From positions 1-53,332 of the forward strand of contig NKIU01000008.1 of the NCBI GenBank assembly GCA_002256245.1: a DNA stretch of 53,332 nt. The letters are read 5' to 3'. Made by a program: the position numbers and the translations under genes. Within the stretch, counting starts at the first letter, position 1; each line of letters starts with the position of its first letter. This stretch comes from Pseudorhodobacter sp. PARRP1 (GTDB taxonomy: Bacteria > Pseudomonadota > Alphaproteobacteria > Rhodobacterales > Rhodobacteraceae). Positions 16,771 through 24,370 of this stretch are shown in pieces. A model generated the notes under the pieces. The model saw only the letters and a list, made by a program, of their open reading frames with translations, did no database searches and was not told the DNA's origin.

Positions 16771-17937
16771 ATGGCGCCGGTAATCACCTGCATCGACGAT
16801 CTGAAGCAGCTTTACAAAAAGCGCACGCCAAAGATGTTTTATGACTACTGCGAAAGCGGTTCTTACACCGAGCAGACCTTTCGCGAAAACACCTCAGATT
16901 TCGCGAAGATCCGCCTGCGCCAACGCGTGGCGCGCGATCTGACCGGGCGCAGCACCGAAGTCAGCATGCTGGGCAATCCGGTGGCGATGCCGGTGGCGCT
17001 GTCGCCGGTGGGATCAACGGGGATGCAATGGCCGGATGGCGAAATTCTCGCCGCCCGCGCCGCCGCCGCCTTTGGCGTGCCGTTCACGCTGTCCACCATG
17101 TCGATCTGTTCCATCGAAGACGTGGCCGCCCACAGCCCCGCGCCGTTCTGGTTTCAGCTTTACGTGATGAAAGACGAAGATTTCGTCGATGCCGCAATCG
17201 AACGGGCACGCGCCGCGAAATGCTCGGCGCTTGTGCTGACGCTTGATCTGCAAATCCTCGGCCAGCGGCACAAGGATCTGAAAAACGGCCTCACCAGCCC
17301 GCCGCGCCTGACCTTGCCGAACATCATCAACATGGCCACCAAACCCGCTTGGACGACGGCGATGCTGAAAACCCCGCGCCGTCAGTTCCGCAATATCGTG
17401 GGCCATGTGAAGGGCGTCACCGATCTGGCCGACCTCACCCGCTGGGCGAATGAGCAGTTCGACCCGCAGCTTGATTGGGGCAAGGTCAAACGCATCCGCG
17501 ATCAATGGGGCGGCAAGCTGATCCTGAAAGGCATCCTTGATGCCGACGACGCCCGCATGGCCGCCGATGTGGGCGCCGATGCGATGATCGTCTCGAACCA
17601 CGGCGGGCGGCAGTTGGATGGCGCGCTGTCGTCCATCCGCGTGCTGCCGTCGATTGTGAAAGCCGTGGGCGACCAGACGGAAATCTACATGGACAGCGGC
17701 ATCCGCTCGGGCCAGGACGTGCTGAAGGCGCTGGCGCTGGGCGCGAAATCCACCTTCATCGGCCGCAGCTTCATCTACGGTCTGGGGGCGATGGGGCAGG
17801 CGGGTGTGACCAAGGCGCTTGAGGTGATCCACAAGGAACTCGACATCTCGATGGCCCTGTGCGGCGTGCAGAAAGCCAGCCAGATCAACCGCGAACACGT
17901 GTTGGTCCCACAGGATTTTGAGGGGAATTGGGCGTAG
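16771..17937 (+). CDS. lldD: FMN-dependent L-lactate dehydrogenase (alpha-hydroxy-acid oxidase family)
   Basis: A 388-aa flavoenzyme that oxidises L-lactate to pyruvate and feeds electrons to quinones at the membrane. Characteristic segments are KRTPKMFYDYCESGSYTE near residue 15, LSPVGSTGMQWPDGE near 85, the FMN-site Lys in KLILKGILDADDA, the catalytic-site signature SNHGGRQLDGA (near 270) and DSGIRSGQDVLKAL. The start at 16771 (MAPVITCIDDL) fits the family; an in-frame ATG at 16729 adds 14 unlikely residues. Other substrates (glycolate, mandelate) are possible within the family. Confidence 0.88.
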   Translation: MAPVITCIDDLKQLYKKRTPKMFYDYCESGSYTEQTFRENTSDFAKIRLRQRVARDLTGRSTEVSMLGNPVAMPVALSPVGSTGMQWPDGEILAARAAAAFGVPFTLSTMSICSIEDVAAHSPAPFWFQLYVMKDEDFVDAAIERARAAKCSALVLTLDLQILGQRHKDLKNGLTSPPRLTLPNIINMATKPAWTTAMLKTPRRQFRNIVGHVKGVTDLADLTRWANEQFDPQLDWGKVKRIRDQWGGKLILKGILDADDARMAADVGADAMIVSNHGGRQLDGALSSIRVLPSIVKAVGDQTEIYMDSGIRSGQDVLKALALGAKSTFIGRSFIYGLGAMGQAGVTKALEVIHKELDISMALCGVQKASQINREHVLVPQDFEGNWA

Positions 17938-17995
17938 GGTGCGTGCTTGCACGCACCGTCAAATCCGCCAAAAGCTGCGTGCTTGCACGCACCCT
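17937..17995. terminator. Pair of palindromes between convergent genes; probable bidirectional terminator
   Basis: GTGCGTGC-TT-GCACGCAC occurs at 17939-17956 and again at about 17976-17993, and the whole 59-bp unit is also an inverted repeat (AGGGTGCG...CGCACCCT). It fills the gap between the lldD and MFS stops exactly. There is no T run, so termination is inferred from position and structure. Confidence 0.6.
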
Positions 17996-19133
17996 ACCGC
18001 CGCAGCAACACCCGCGCCAATACCGGGATGCCCGCCAGCATCACCGCCGCACAGACAAACGCAAACCTTAGCCCGAAGTGCCCGGCCACAAAGCCAATCG
18101 CGGGCGGGCCAAAGAAATAGCCGAAATAGCCGATCAGCGTCGCCCGCGCCACCGCCCGTGCCCGCGCGGCGGGGTCGGCCAACTGCCCCACCAATGAGAA
18201 CACCGTGGGCGCGATCACCGATGATCCGATGCCCATCACGATGAACCCCGCATAGGCCATCGCGGGTGTGGCCGCCAAAGCCGCCCCCAGCGCCCCACTG
18301 GCCGAGATCACCGCCCCTCCCGTCAGCAGCCACACCGCTGGAATACGACTGGCCAAACCCTGCCCGAACAGCCGCGCCACCCCCATGGTGATCGCCATCA
18401 CCGCAGGCCCCAAGGCCCCATCGGAAGGCGAGCCGCCAAGGTTCTTCTCGATATGCAGCGCCGACCAGTTCTCGGCGGCGTTCTCGGTCAGAAACGCGAT
18501 CAGCACCATCGCGCCCCCGACCATGGGCACCAGCCCCAGATGCGCCGCCCCCTTGCCCTTGGGCCGCGAAAGCCCCTCAATCCGCCCGTCACGCTCGTAA
18601 GCCAAAAGCGCGAGCGCGCCCGCCGTCACGGCCATGCTGCACAACACCCACGCCGGAGACCACCCTGCGCTGCGCAGCGCCCCGGTGGCAATCGCGCCGC
18701 CCGCATAGCCAAAGCTGTAGGCCGCATGGCACAGGTTCATCAAAGGCCGCCCGCTTTGCGTCTCGATCGTCGCCACCCGTGCGTTCATCAGCACATCGGT
18801 CAGCCCGGTGCCCGCCCCGCAAGCCATCATCGCCAAGGGAAACAGCCACAGCGCGCTTGTCTGCCCCGGCAGGGTGAACGCCGCGCACATCAAAAGGCAC
18901 GAGATCAGCATCGCGCGCCGCCCAAACGCCACGCCCAAGCGCGGCGCCACCAGCATCGCACAGACCGCCGCAATCGGCGTCATGAACATCAACGCGCCCA
19001 AGTGCTGCTCGTCGATAGCCAGCATCACCTTGATATCGGGCAAATCGGCGGCAAAAGACCCCCACAGCACGCCCATCGCAGCAAAAGCCGCCACGGCGGG
19101 CCGGGCGATGCGAAGGGTGGTCAAGGCGGTCAT
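17994..19133 (-). CDS. Major facilitator superfamily transporter (YbjJ-like)
   Basis: A 379-aa protein with about 12 hydrophobic segments. It has the early segment FAAMGVLWGSFAADLPDIK and the loop GVAFGRRAMLISC, like the cytoplasmic loop 2-3 signature, and the C-terminal half starts after the charged linker YERDGRIEGLSRPKGKG (near residue 195). The MNARVATIETQSGRPLMNLCHAAYS region resembles the YbjJ/inner-membrane MFS subgroup. The ATG at 19133 has a strong ribosome site (AGGAGAATGCC); the longer reading to 19226 lacks one. Substrate unknown. Confidence 0.85.
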   Translation of the reverse strand: MTALTTLRIARPAVAAFAAMGVLWGSFAADLPDIKVMLAIDEQHLGALMFMTPIAAVCAMLVAPRLGVAFGRRAMLISCLLMCAAFTLPGQTSALWLFPLAMMACGAGTGLTDVLMNARVATIETQSGRPLMNLCHAAYSFGYAGGAIATGALRSAGWSPAWVLCSMAVTAGALALLAYERDGRIEGLSRPKGKGAAHLGLVPMVGGAMVLIAFLTENAAENWSALHIEKNLGGSPSDGALGPAVMAITMGVARLFGQGLASRIPAVWLLTGGAVISASGALGAALAATPAMAYAGFIVMGIGSSVIAPTVFSLVGQLADPAARARAVARATLIGYFGYFFGPPAIGFVAGHFGLRFAFVCAAVMLAGIPVLARVLLRR

Positions 19134-19356
19134 GGCATTCTCCTGCGGCGTGCCTCCACCTAGCCCACCCCACAGCCCCAGCGCCATCCCATGTCCGACA
19201 CCGCGACGGTTGTTTTGATCAAACACCCGCTTGCCGCCGTTACCCCCGCCGATGCAGCCGAAAAACCGGCTTCCCTTCCCGGTGATTCCCCGCTATAGGC
19301 CCGCAGTCGCGCCATGCACCCTTGAACGTTGGCGGATATATATATGGAGAAACACA

Positions 19357-19953
19357 ATGGCACGCGAGATCCTTGATCTTCACGCCGAAGTTCGCACGGG
19401 GACAGGCAAGGGGGCCGCTCGTCAATCACGTCGTGATGGCTTCGTTCCCGGTATCGTCTATGGCGATAACACTGCCCCTCTGGCCATCAAGATCCCTTAC
19501 AACGCCCTGCTGAAGCGCCTGAAAGCCGGCCGCTTCCTGTCGTCGCTGTTCAACCTCAAGGTTGAAGGCCAGCCGGACGTGCATGTGATCTGCCGCGCTG
19601 TGCAGCGTGATGTGGTCAAAGACCTGCCGACCCACGTTGACCTGATGCGCCTGCACGACGAAAACCGCATCAACCTGTTCATCCACGTGACCTTCATCAA
19701 CCACGAAGCAAGCCCCGGCCTGAAGCGTGGCGGCACCCTGACCGTGGTGCGCAACGATGTCGAGTTGAACGTGCTGGCAGGCGATATCCCCGATCACATC
19801 ACCGTCGATCTGACGGGCCGCAAGATCGGCGACGTCATCCACATCAATGACGTGGCTCTGCCGGAAGGCACCAAGGCCACCATCGACCGTAACTTCGTGA
19901 TCGCCAACGTGGCGGCTCCGGCAGGCTACGTCGAAGGCGCTGACGAAGAATAA
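19357..19953 (+). CDS. rplY: Large ribosomal subunit protein bL25 (CTC form)
   Basis: A 198-aa 5S rRNA-binding protein with an N-terminal L25 domain ([20 protein letters not shown], residues 1-90) and a C-terminal TL5/CTC beta domain (91-185). The ATG at 19357 follows TGGAGAAACACA, a good ribosome site. The length is typical of alphaproteobacterial bL25. In related genomes it is normally next to pth; here a glycosyltransferase gene and a repeat-filled spacer lie between them. Confidence 0.97.
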   Translation: MAREILDLHAEVRTGTGKGAARQSRRDGFVPGIVYGDNTAPLAIKIPYNALLKRLKAGRFLSSLFNLKVEGQPDVHVICRAVQRDVVKDLPTHVDLMRLHDENRINLFIHVTFINHEASPGLKRGGTLTVVRNDVELNVLAGDIPDHITVDLTGRKIGDVIHINDVALPEGTKATIDRNFVIANVAAPAGYVEGADEE

Positions 19954-19976
19954 TCCGCAGCGGATTTGATTTCAGG

Positions 19977-20006
19977 GGCGCAGGGGGAAACCTCTGCGCC
20001 TTTTTT
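19977..20006 (+). terminator. Rho-independent terminator of rplY
   Basis: GGCGCAGG pairs with CCTCTGCGCC (one bulge) around a GGGAAA loop and is followed by six T. It starts 24 bases after the rplY stop. Confidence 0.85.
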
Positions 20007-20491
20007 ATTGTCGAAATATCTGTTTCTCTTGCCCGATTTGTTCCCAAACAAATCGGGCCGCGCCTGCCTGCCCCCGGCAGGCGCGTTTCCGCGCCCGCCC
20101 AGTCAGGCGCGCCCCGATTTCTCAAACGTCGCCTTGCTGCACAACACCCCTTGCGCAACGGCGTCCCGCCTTATGCGCAACGCCCCGGAAAACTCTGCCC
20201 CGCAGAGTTTTCTTTCGGGGCGGGTCTAAGCCCAATCGACCTCCGCGCCTGCTTCGGGCGGAGGCAGGAAACGCCCGGCGTTTCCCCGCCCGTGCGTGCG
20301 GTTGCACCCTGTAAACCGTGCCGCGACAAACCCCACAAGGCCAGCGTCCGACCCGGCGGGCGAGAAGCGCCCGCCATTGGCGGGTCGGGCGCTGGCCGGG
20401 CCTTTGAGGCCCGGCGGTTCTAATTGCCCCTGCACCGCATGGCGCAGGCGATGGCCTTCGCCATTTAGCCAAAGGCGAATGTCGATCCGTC
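20007..20491. other. Gene-free, hairpin-rich spacer with a long repeat
   Basis: No gene. It contains three near-perfect hairpins: CCGATTTGTT...AACAAATCGG (about 20033-20056), GCCTGCC...GGCAGGC (about 20064-20086) and GAAAACTCTGC...GCAGAGTTTTC (about 20189-20213). These are followed by copy 2 of the 212-bp repeat. Confidence 0.55.
20252..20463 (+). repeat. 212-bp interspersed repeat, copy 2
   Basis: Same length and orientation as 16450-16661. The core GACCCGGCGGGCGAGAAGCG is identical in both, as is GGGCGCTGGCCGGGCCTTTG. The ends differ more. No terminal inverted repeats typical of an IS are seen, so it is better described as a REP/BIME-like or structured repeat. Confidence 0.8.
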
Positions 20492-21676
20492 CTAATCCTG
20501 TGATGGCGTCTGCGCCTCAGGCGCTTCAGCGTCCGGTGCCAAACCCACCACCCCCGCAGCCTGCGCCAGAAACGCAGCGTAGCGCGGATCATCCTCGGCC
20601 CGCTTGCCCGCCTTTTCCGCAATCGCCTTGACATGATCGGCGCAGCACAACGCGTGCAGGCGCGCCACATCCGGCAGCGCCATCACCTGCGCGTGCAGCG
20701 CATCAAACCGCGCCGCATAGCGGAACGCCGACAGATCAACGCTGCGCCCGGCATCGGCATTGCGAAAATACTGCGCGCGATAGCGGTTGCCCAAAGCCAC
20801 CGGCGATTTCGTGCCACTTTTCAACCGGTAAGTCTCTACCGACCGCAGCATGTAATGGTTGATCTGCGCCACCTCATGGCTGACCAGCGCGCGCGGCATC
20901 CGCGTCAGATGGGTGTCCAGCGGTGCCCAATGCGGCAGCTTGACGCCCGCCGCGTTCACCCAGATCCCCCCCGGCTTGCCCCGCCTTTGCGCGGCCTTGT
21001 CAAAGTTGAACCCACGCGGGCTGTGCTCGCCCAGATGGCTGAAGTATTTCACCAGCCGGAAGATCGACTTCACAAACCCCGAGGATCGGTGCTCGGGGTC
21101 ATGGGCATAGGTGAACTGGCGGTGCACCGGGCGATCTTCAAACACCTTGCGCCCCGAGGTGCCAAACACCCGCCAGTTGATCGACATGCCCAGATAGTCC
21201 GGCTCGGCGGCCGTCAGATCAATCAGATCGCCGATCAGCCCTTCACCGCGATGGATCACCAGAAACTCATCGACATCGCAGATCATCAGCCAATGGCTGC
21301 GCCGCACCGCCTTGTGCGCCGCCGCCGCGTTCAGCTTGGCGCGGGTGATGCGCTGGCCCGGCTCAATGTCGTGGCGGATGTGATGCACCAGCCCTGCCGC
21401 TTGCAGCGCGTCCAGCAGTTCGGGAGAGCGGTCGGTGCAGTTGTTGGTCACAACCACCACATCGGTAAAGCCAAGCATCCGATACCAGCACAGCCACTCT
21501 ACAAGGAATGGCCCCTCGTTCCGCATCGAGGCTAAAGCTGTTATCCGCACGCCTGCTTGTGTCTTTCTGCTCTGGCCCAACCGCGCGGCCCCATCGCGCG
21601 GCCCGACCCCGCGACCCTCGGCTGCAAACTGGCGGGGCGTGGCGCGCAAGTCAAGCCGGGCTGGGGCGGCGCGCAA
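20492..21676 (-). CDS. Family 2-like glycosyltransferase (Glyco_tranf_2_4 type)
   Basis: Up to 394 aa. The GT-A core is visible as ITALASMRNEGPFLVEWLCW, VVVVTNNCTDRS, and the metal-binding region LMICDVDEFLVI (DVD motif, near residue 145), followed by WRVFGTSG and HYMLRSVETYRLKSG. These are typical of the family that transfers sugars to polysaccharides or surface glycans. The first 40 residues are arginine/alanine-rich and unlike the family, so the true start may be further in, for example a GTG near 21550. A perfect TTAA-N7-TTAA box at 21687-21701 directly precedes it and may control it. It interrupts the usual rplY-pth neighbourhood. Confidence 0.8.
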   Translation of the reverse strand: MRAAPARLDLRATPRQFAAEGRGVGPRDGAARLGQSRKTQAGVRITALASMRNEGPFLVEWLCWYRMLGFTDVVVVTNNCTDRSPELLDALQAAGLVHHIRHDIEPGQRITRAKLNAAAAHKAVRRSHWLMICDVDEFLVIHRGEGLIGDLIDLTAAEPDYLGMSINWRVFGTSGRKVFEDRPVHRQFTYAHDPEHRSSGFVKSIFRLVKYFSHLGEHSPRGFNFDKAAQRRGKPGGIWVNAAGVKLPHWAPLDTHLTRMPRALVSHEVAQINHYMLRSVETYRLKSGTKSPVALGNRYRAQYFRNADAGRSVDLSAFRYAARFDALHAQVMALPDVARLHALCCADHVKAIAEKAGKRAEDDPRYAAFLAQAAGVVGLAPDAEAPEAQTPSQD

Positions 21677-21686
21677 GCTCCAAAGG

Positions 21687-21758
21687 TTAAAAGTTCGTTA
21701 AATCGGCAAGGTCAAGGCATTGAAATGCAATAACCTTTTTTGGTCCCGAGTTGGGACC
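21687..21758 (-). promoter_or_regulatory. Palindrome plus CtrA-type box upstream of the glycosyltransferase (element copy 1)
   Basis: TTAAAAGTTCGTTAA (21687-21701) is a perfect TTAA-N7-TTAA box as bound by CtrA. A 17-bp inverted-repeat motif, GGTCCCGAGTTGGGACC on the plus strand, lies at 21742-21758, exactly 40 bases away. The same pair with the same spacing occurs at 49205-49276. In minus orientation the order is palindrome, box, glycosyltransferase gene. Confidence 0.65.
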
Positions 21759-21830
21759 ATCCGCCCCGCCTTGTATTGCCGCCCGCCGCAGGGCATTTAT
21801 AACCCGCAATCGGCACAGCGGTGGGGCGGC

Positions 21831-22511
21831 ATGAAACTGTTTGTAGGGCTTGGAAATCCGGGCGCGAAATATGCGGGCAATCGCCACAATATCGGCTTCA
21901 TGGCGCTGGATCGGATCGCCGCAGATCACGGCTTTGCCCCGTGGCGGCGCGGCTATCAGGGGCAGGTGTCCGAGGGTCGGTTGGGTGCGGAAAAGGTGCT
22001 GCTCCTCAAGCCCGAAACCTTCATGAACCTGTCGGGCCAATCGGTGCGTGCGGCGGTGGATTTCTTCAAGATCGGCCTCGCCGACATCACCGTCTTTCAC
22101 GACGAATTAGACCTCGCCCCCGGCAAGTGCCGCGTCAAACAGGGCGGCGGCCACGCCGGCCACAACGGCCTGCGCTCGATCCATGCCCACCTTGGTGAAG
22201 CTTACGGCCGCGTCCGCCTTGGCATCGGCCACCCCGGCCACAAAGACGCGGTGGCAGACTACGTGCTGCATGATTTCGCCAAGGCCGAACAGGATTGGCT
22301 GGACGACCTGCTGCGCGGCATCTCTGACGGCGCGCCAGCCCTCGCGATGGGCGATGGAAGCCGCTTCATGAACGCCGTCGCCCTGCGCACCGCCCCACCC
22401 CGATCCTCGACCAGCGCTGAAAAGCCCGCCAAAGCAGCGAAACCTGCCCCCCCCGCCGAACCGGCGGCAGAGATCAGCCCTTTGGCCAAGCTGAAAGACT
22501 TCTTCCGCTAA
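21831..22511 (+). CDS. pth: Peptidyl-tRNA hydrolase
   Basis: A 226-aa enzyme that releases peptides from prematurely dropped peptidyl-tRNA. It begins [20 protein letters not shown] with the conserved Asn and catalytic His (NRHNIGF, residues 16-22). [41 protein letters not shown] and the RLGIGHPG region are all intact. A proline/alanine-rich tail (about residues 188-215) is common in alphaproteobacterial forms. Its stop overlaps the stop of the convergent DUF1287 gene. Confidence 0.97.
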   Translation: MKLFVGLGNPGAKYAGNRHNIGFMALDRIAADHGFAPWRRGYQGQVSEGRLGAEKVLLLKPETFMNLSGQSVRAAVDFFKIGLADITVFHDELDLAPGKCRVKQGGGHAGHNGLRSIHAHLGEAYGRVRLGIGHPGHKDAVADYVLHDFAKAEQDWLDDLLRGISDGAPALAMGDGSRFMNAVALRTAPPRSSTSAEKPAKAAKPAPPAEPAAEISPLAKLKDFFR

Positions 22512-23110
22512 CGCCCCAGCGTGAGCAATCGCGCAACCGCGTCGGGGTTCAGCCGATAGTGACCGGTGATCGGAAAGTCGAACAAACGGTCTTCTTCCTG
22601 CGCGCCTGCTCCGATGTTGTGCAGCACCTGCGGTCGGGTGCCGTCCGCGCTGCGACTGTCCGAGATCAGGCCGATATGCGGCAGATTGCCCGGCAGCAGC
22701 CACGTTACCACATCGCCGGGCAGATAATCGGCGGGGTCGGTGGTGGCGGGCATATCGGCACCGATCCGGGTGAACAGGGTTTGCAGGTTGGGCACGCGGC
22801 GGTGGTCGATGTTGCGGTCGGTGGTATTCAGACCCCAATGCTGCGGATAGGCCGAGAAATGCGCCTTCATGTCGCGGTTGACGGCCAGTTGCAGATCAAC
22901 ACCCCAACCGCTGCGCAACGCACGGATGATCACGTCGGTGCAGACCCCTTGGCGGGGATCAACATCGCCGCCGGGGAAGCCAAGGCGCTGATAGCTGGGA
23001 TCGTAAAGCGTGGTCACGCCGACCTGAGCGCGCGCCGCAGCAACCAGCGCCGGAGCCTGTTGTGCGGCGGCGGGTTGGGCGAGAAGCAGACAGAGCAGCA
23101 GGCTACGCAT
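22508..23110 (-). CDS. DUF1287-family exported protein
   Basis: A 200-aa protein with a signal peptide ([18 protein letters not shown], cleavage after about residue 16). The mature part shows the DUF1287 pattern: [39 protein letters not shown], with [21 protein letters not shown] and HNIGAG further on. The Cys and His residues resemble an NlpC/transglutaminase-like fold. Function is unproven; members are periplasmic. The ATG at 23110 is chosen because it begins the signal peptide; upstream starts add an unlike stretch. Confidence 0.82.
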   Translation of the reverse strand: MRSLLLCLLLAQPAAAQQAPALVAAARAQVGVTTLYDPSYQRLGFPGGDVDPRQGVCTDVIIRALRSGWGVDLQLAVNRDMKAHFSAYPQHWGLNTTDRNIDHRRVPNLQTLFTRIGADMPATTDPADYLPGDVVTWLLPGNLPHIGLISDSRSADGTRPQVLHNIGAGAQEEDRLFDFPITGHYRLNPDAVARLLTLGR

Positions 23111-23202
23111 GTGGCAACTCTGCGCGCAGAAGCAGGCTTGCACCAGATCGGCCCAACGCTTCGGCATCTATCCGCCAGGATCAGGATCGGCTATCAGGGC
23201 GC

Positions 23203-24252
23203 ATGGCGATCACCCTGACCTCTCTCTCCGACCTCGCGGCGCATGGCTTTGATGACATCATCGACGCCCGCGCGCCCGCCGAGTTTGCCGAAGATCACCT
23301 GCCGGGGGCGATTTCCTTGCCGGTGCTGGATGATGCCGAGCGCGCGCAAGTCGGCACGATCTACAAACAGGTCAACCCGTTCACCGCCCGCAAGACCGGC
23401 GCTGCACTGGTGGCGCAGAACGTGGCGCGGCACTTGCAGGGGCCGCTCGCCGATAAGCCGGGGGGCTGGCGGCCGTTGGTCTATTGCTGGCGCGGCGGGC
23501 AACGTTCGGGCTCGTTTGCGCTGATCCTTTCCCAAGTGGGCTGGCGGGCCGAGACGATTGCCGGTGGTTACAAGGCGTGGCGGGCGCTGGTGGTGCGCGC
23601 GCTGTATGACACGCCGTTGCCTTGCCCGGTGGTGCTGCTGGACGGCAATACCGGATCGGCCAAGACCGAAGTGCTGAACCTGCTGCCTGCGCGGGGCGTG
23701 CAGGTGCTGGATCTGGAAGGCCTTGCGCATCATCGCGGATCGTTGTTCGGCGCACTTGGGCAGCAGCCGTCACAGAAGGCGTTTGAAAGTGCCTTGGCCA
23801 TGGCCATCGCGCGGCTGGACCCTGCGCGCCCGGTGGTGATCGAGGCCGAAAGCTCGAAGGTGGGCGGGCGGCGGTTGCCGCCCTGGCTGTGGAAGGCGAT
23901 GGCCGCCGCCCCCCGGGTGGCGATTGCGGCGGATGTGGCGGCGCGGGCGGACTACCTTGTGCGCGCCTACGCCGATCTGGTGGAAGACGGCGCGCGGTTG
24001 GCGGGGGTGGTGGCGCAGTTGCGGCCCTTCCACGCAAGCGCGCAGATTGCCGAATGGCAGGCGATGGCCGAGGCGGGGGCGTTTGTCGATCTGGCGGCGG
24101 GGCTGATGCAGCAGCATTACGATCCGCGCTATGACAAGCACCGCGCGCGGCTGGAGATGCGCTGTGTGGATCTGGCGGCGGCGGGACTTGCGCCCGATGA
24201 TCTGGCCGGTTTGGCCGATCAGGTGGCGCGCGCGGTTCACACGGTGATCTAG
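23203..24252 (+). CDS. mnmH: tRNA 2-selenouridine synthase
   Basis: A 349-aa enzyme that replaces sulfur with selenium (through a geranyl intermediate) at the wobble uridine of tRNA Lys, Glu and Gln. It has an N-terminal rhodanese domain with the active Cys95 in YCWRGGQRSG, and a C-terminal P-loop with GNTGSAKTEVL (148-158) followed by LDLEGLAHHRGSLFG. The start is the ATG at 23203 (MAITLTSL). Its selenium donor SelD is encoded next door, convergently. Confidence 0.95.
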   Translation: MAITLTSLSDLAAHGFDDIIDARAPAEFAEDHLPGAISLPVLDDAERAQVGTIYKQVNPFTARKTGAALVAQNVARHLQGPLADKPGGWRPLVYCWRGGQRSGSFALILSQVGWRAETIAGGYKAWRALVVRALYDTPLPCPVVLLDGNTGSAKTEVLNLLPARGVQVLDLEGLAHHRGSLFGALGQQPSQKAFESALAMAIARLDPARPVVIEAESSKVGGRRLPPWLWKAMAAAPRVAIAADVAARADYLVRAYADLVEDGARLAGVVAQLRPFHASAQIAEWQAMAEAGAFVDLAAGLMQQHYDPRYDKHRARLEMRCVDLAAAGLAPDDLAGLADQVARAVHTVI

Positions 24253-24334
24253 CGGAGCGGCGTGCCGCCGCACGGGTTTTTCTCGCCTGCGCCCTGCGGC
24301 TTGGCTCGGGCCCTGCCGCGCGGCTCAGGGCGGG

Positions 24335-24365
24335 CCTCCGGCGGGAGTACTTCGGCCAAGGTGAA
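24335..24365 (+). repeat. Dispersed short repeat, copy 2
   Basis: CCTCCGGCGGGAGTACTTCG followed by GCCAAGGTGAA. It lies between mnmH and selD and is related to 14806-14836 and 50346-50377. Confidence 0.7.
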
Positions 24366-24370
24366 AGCGC

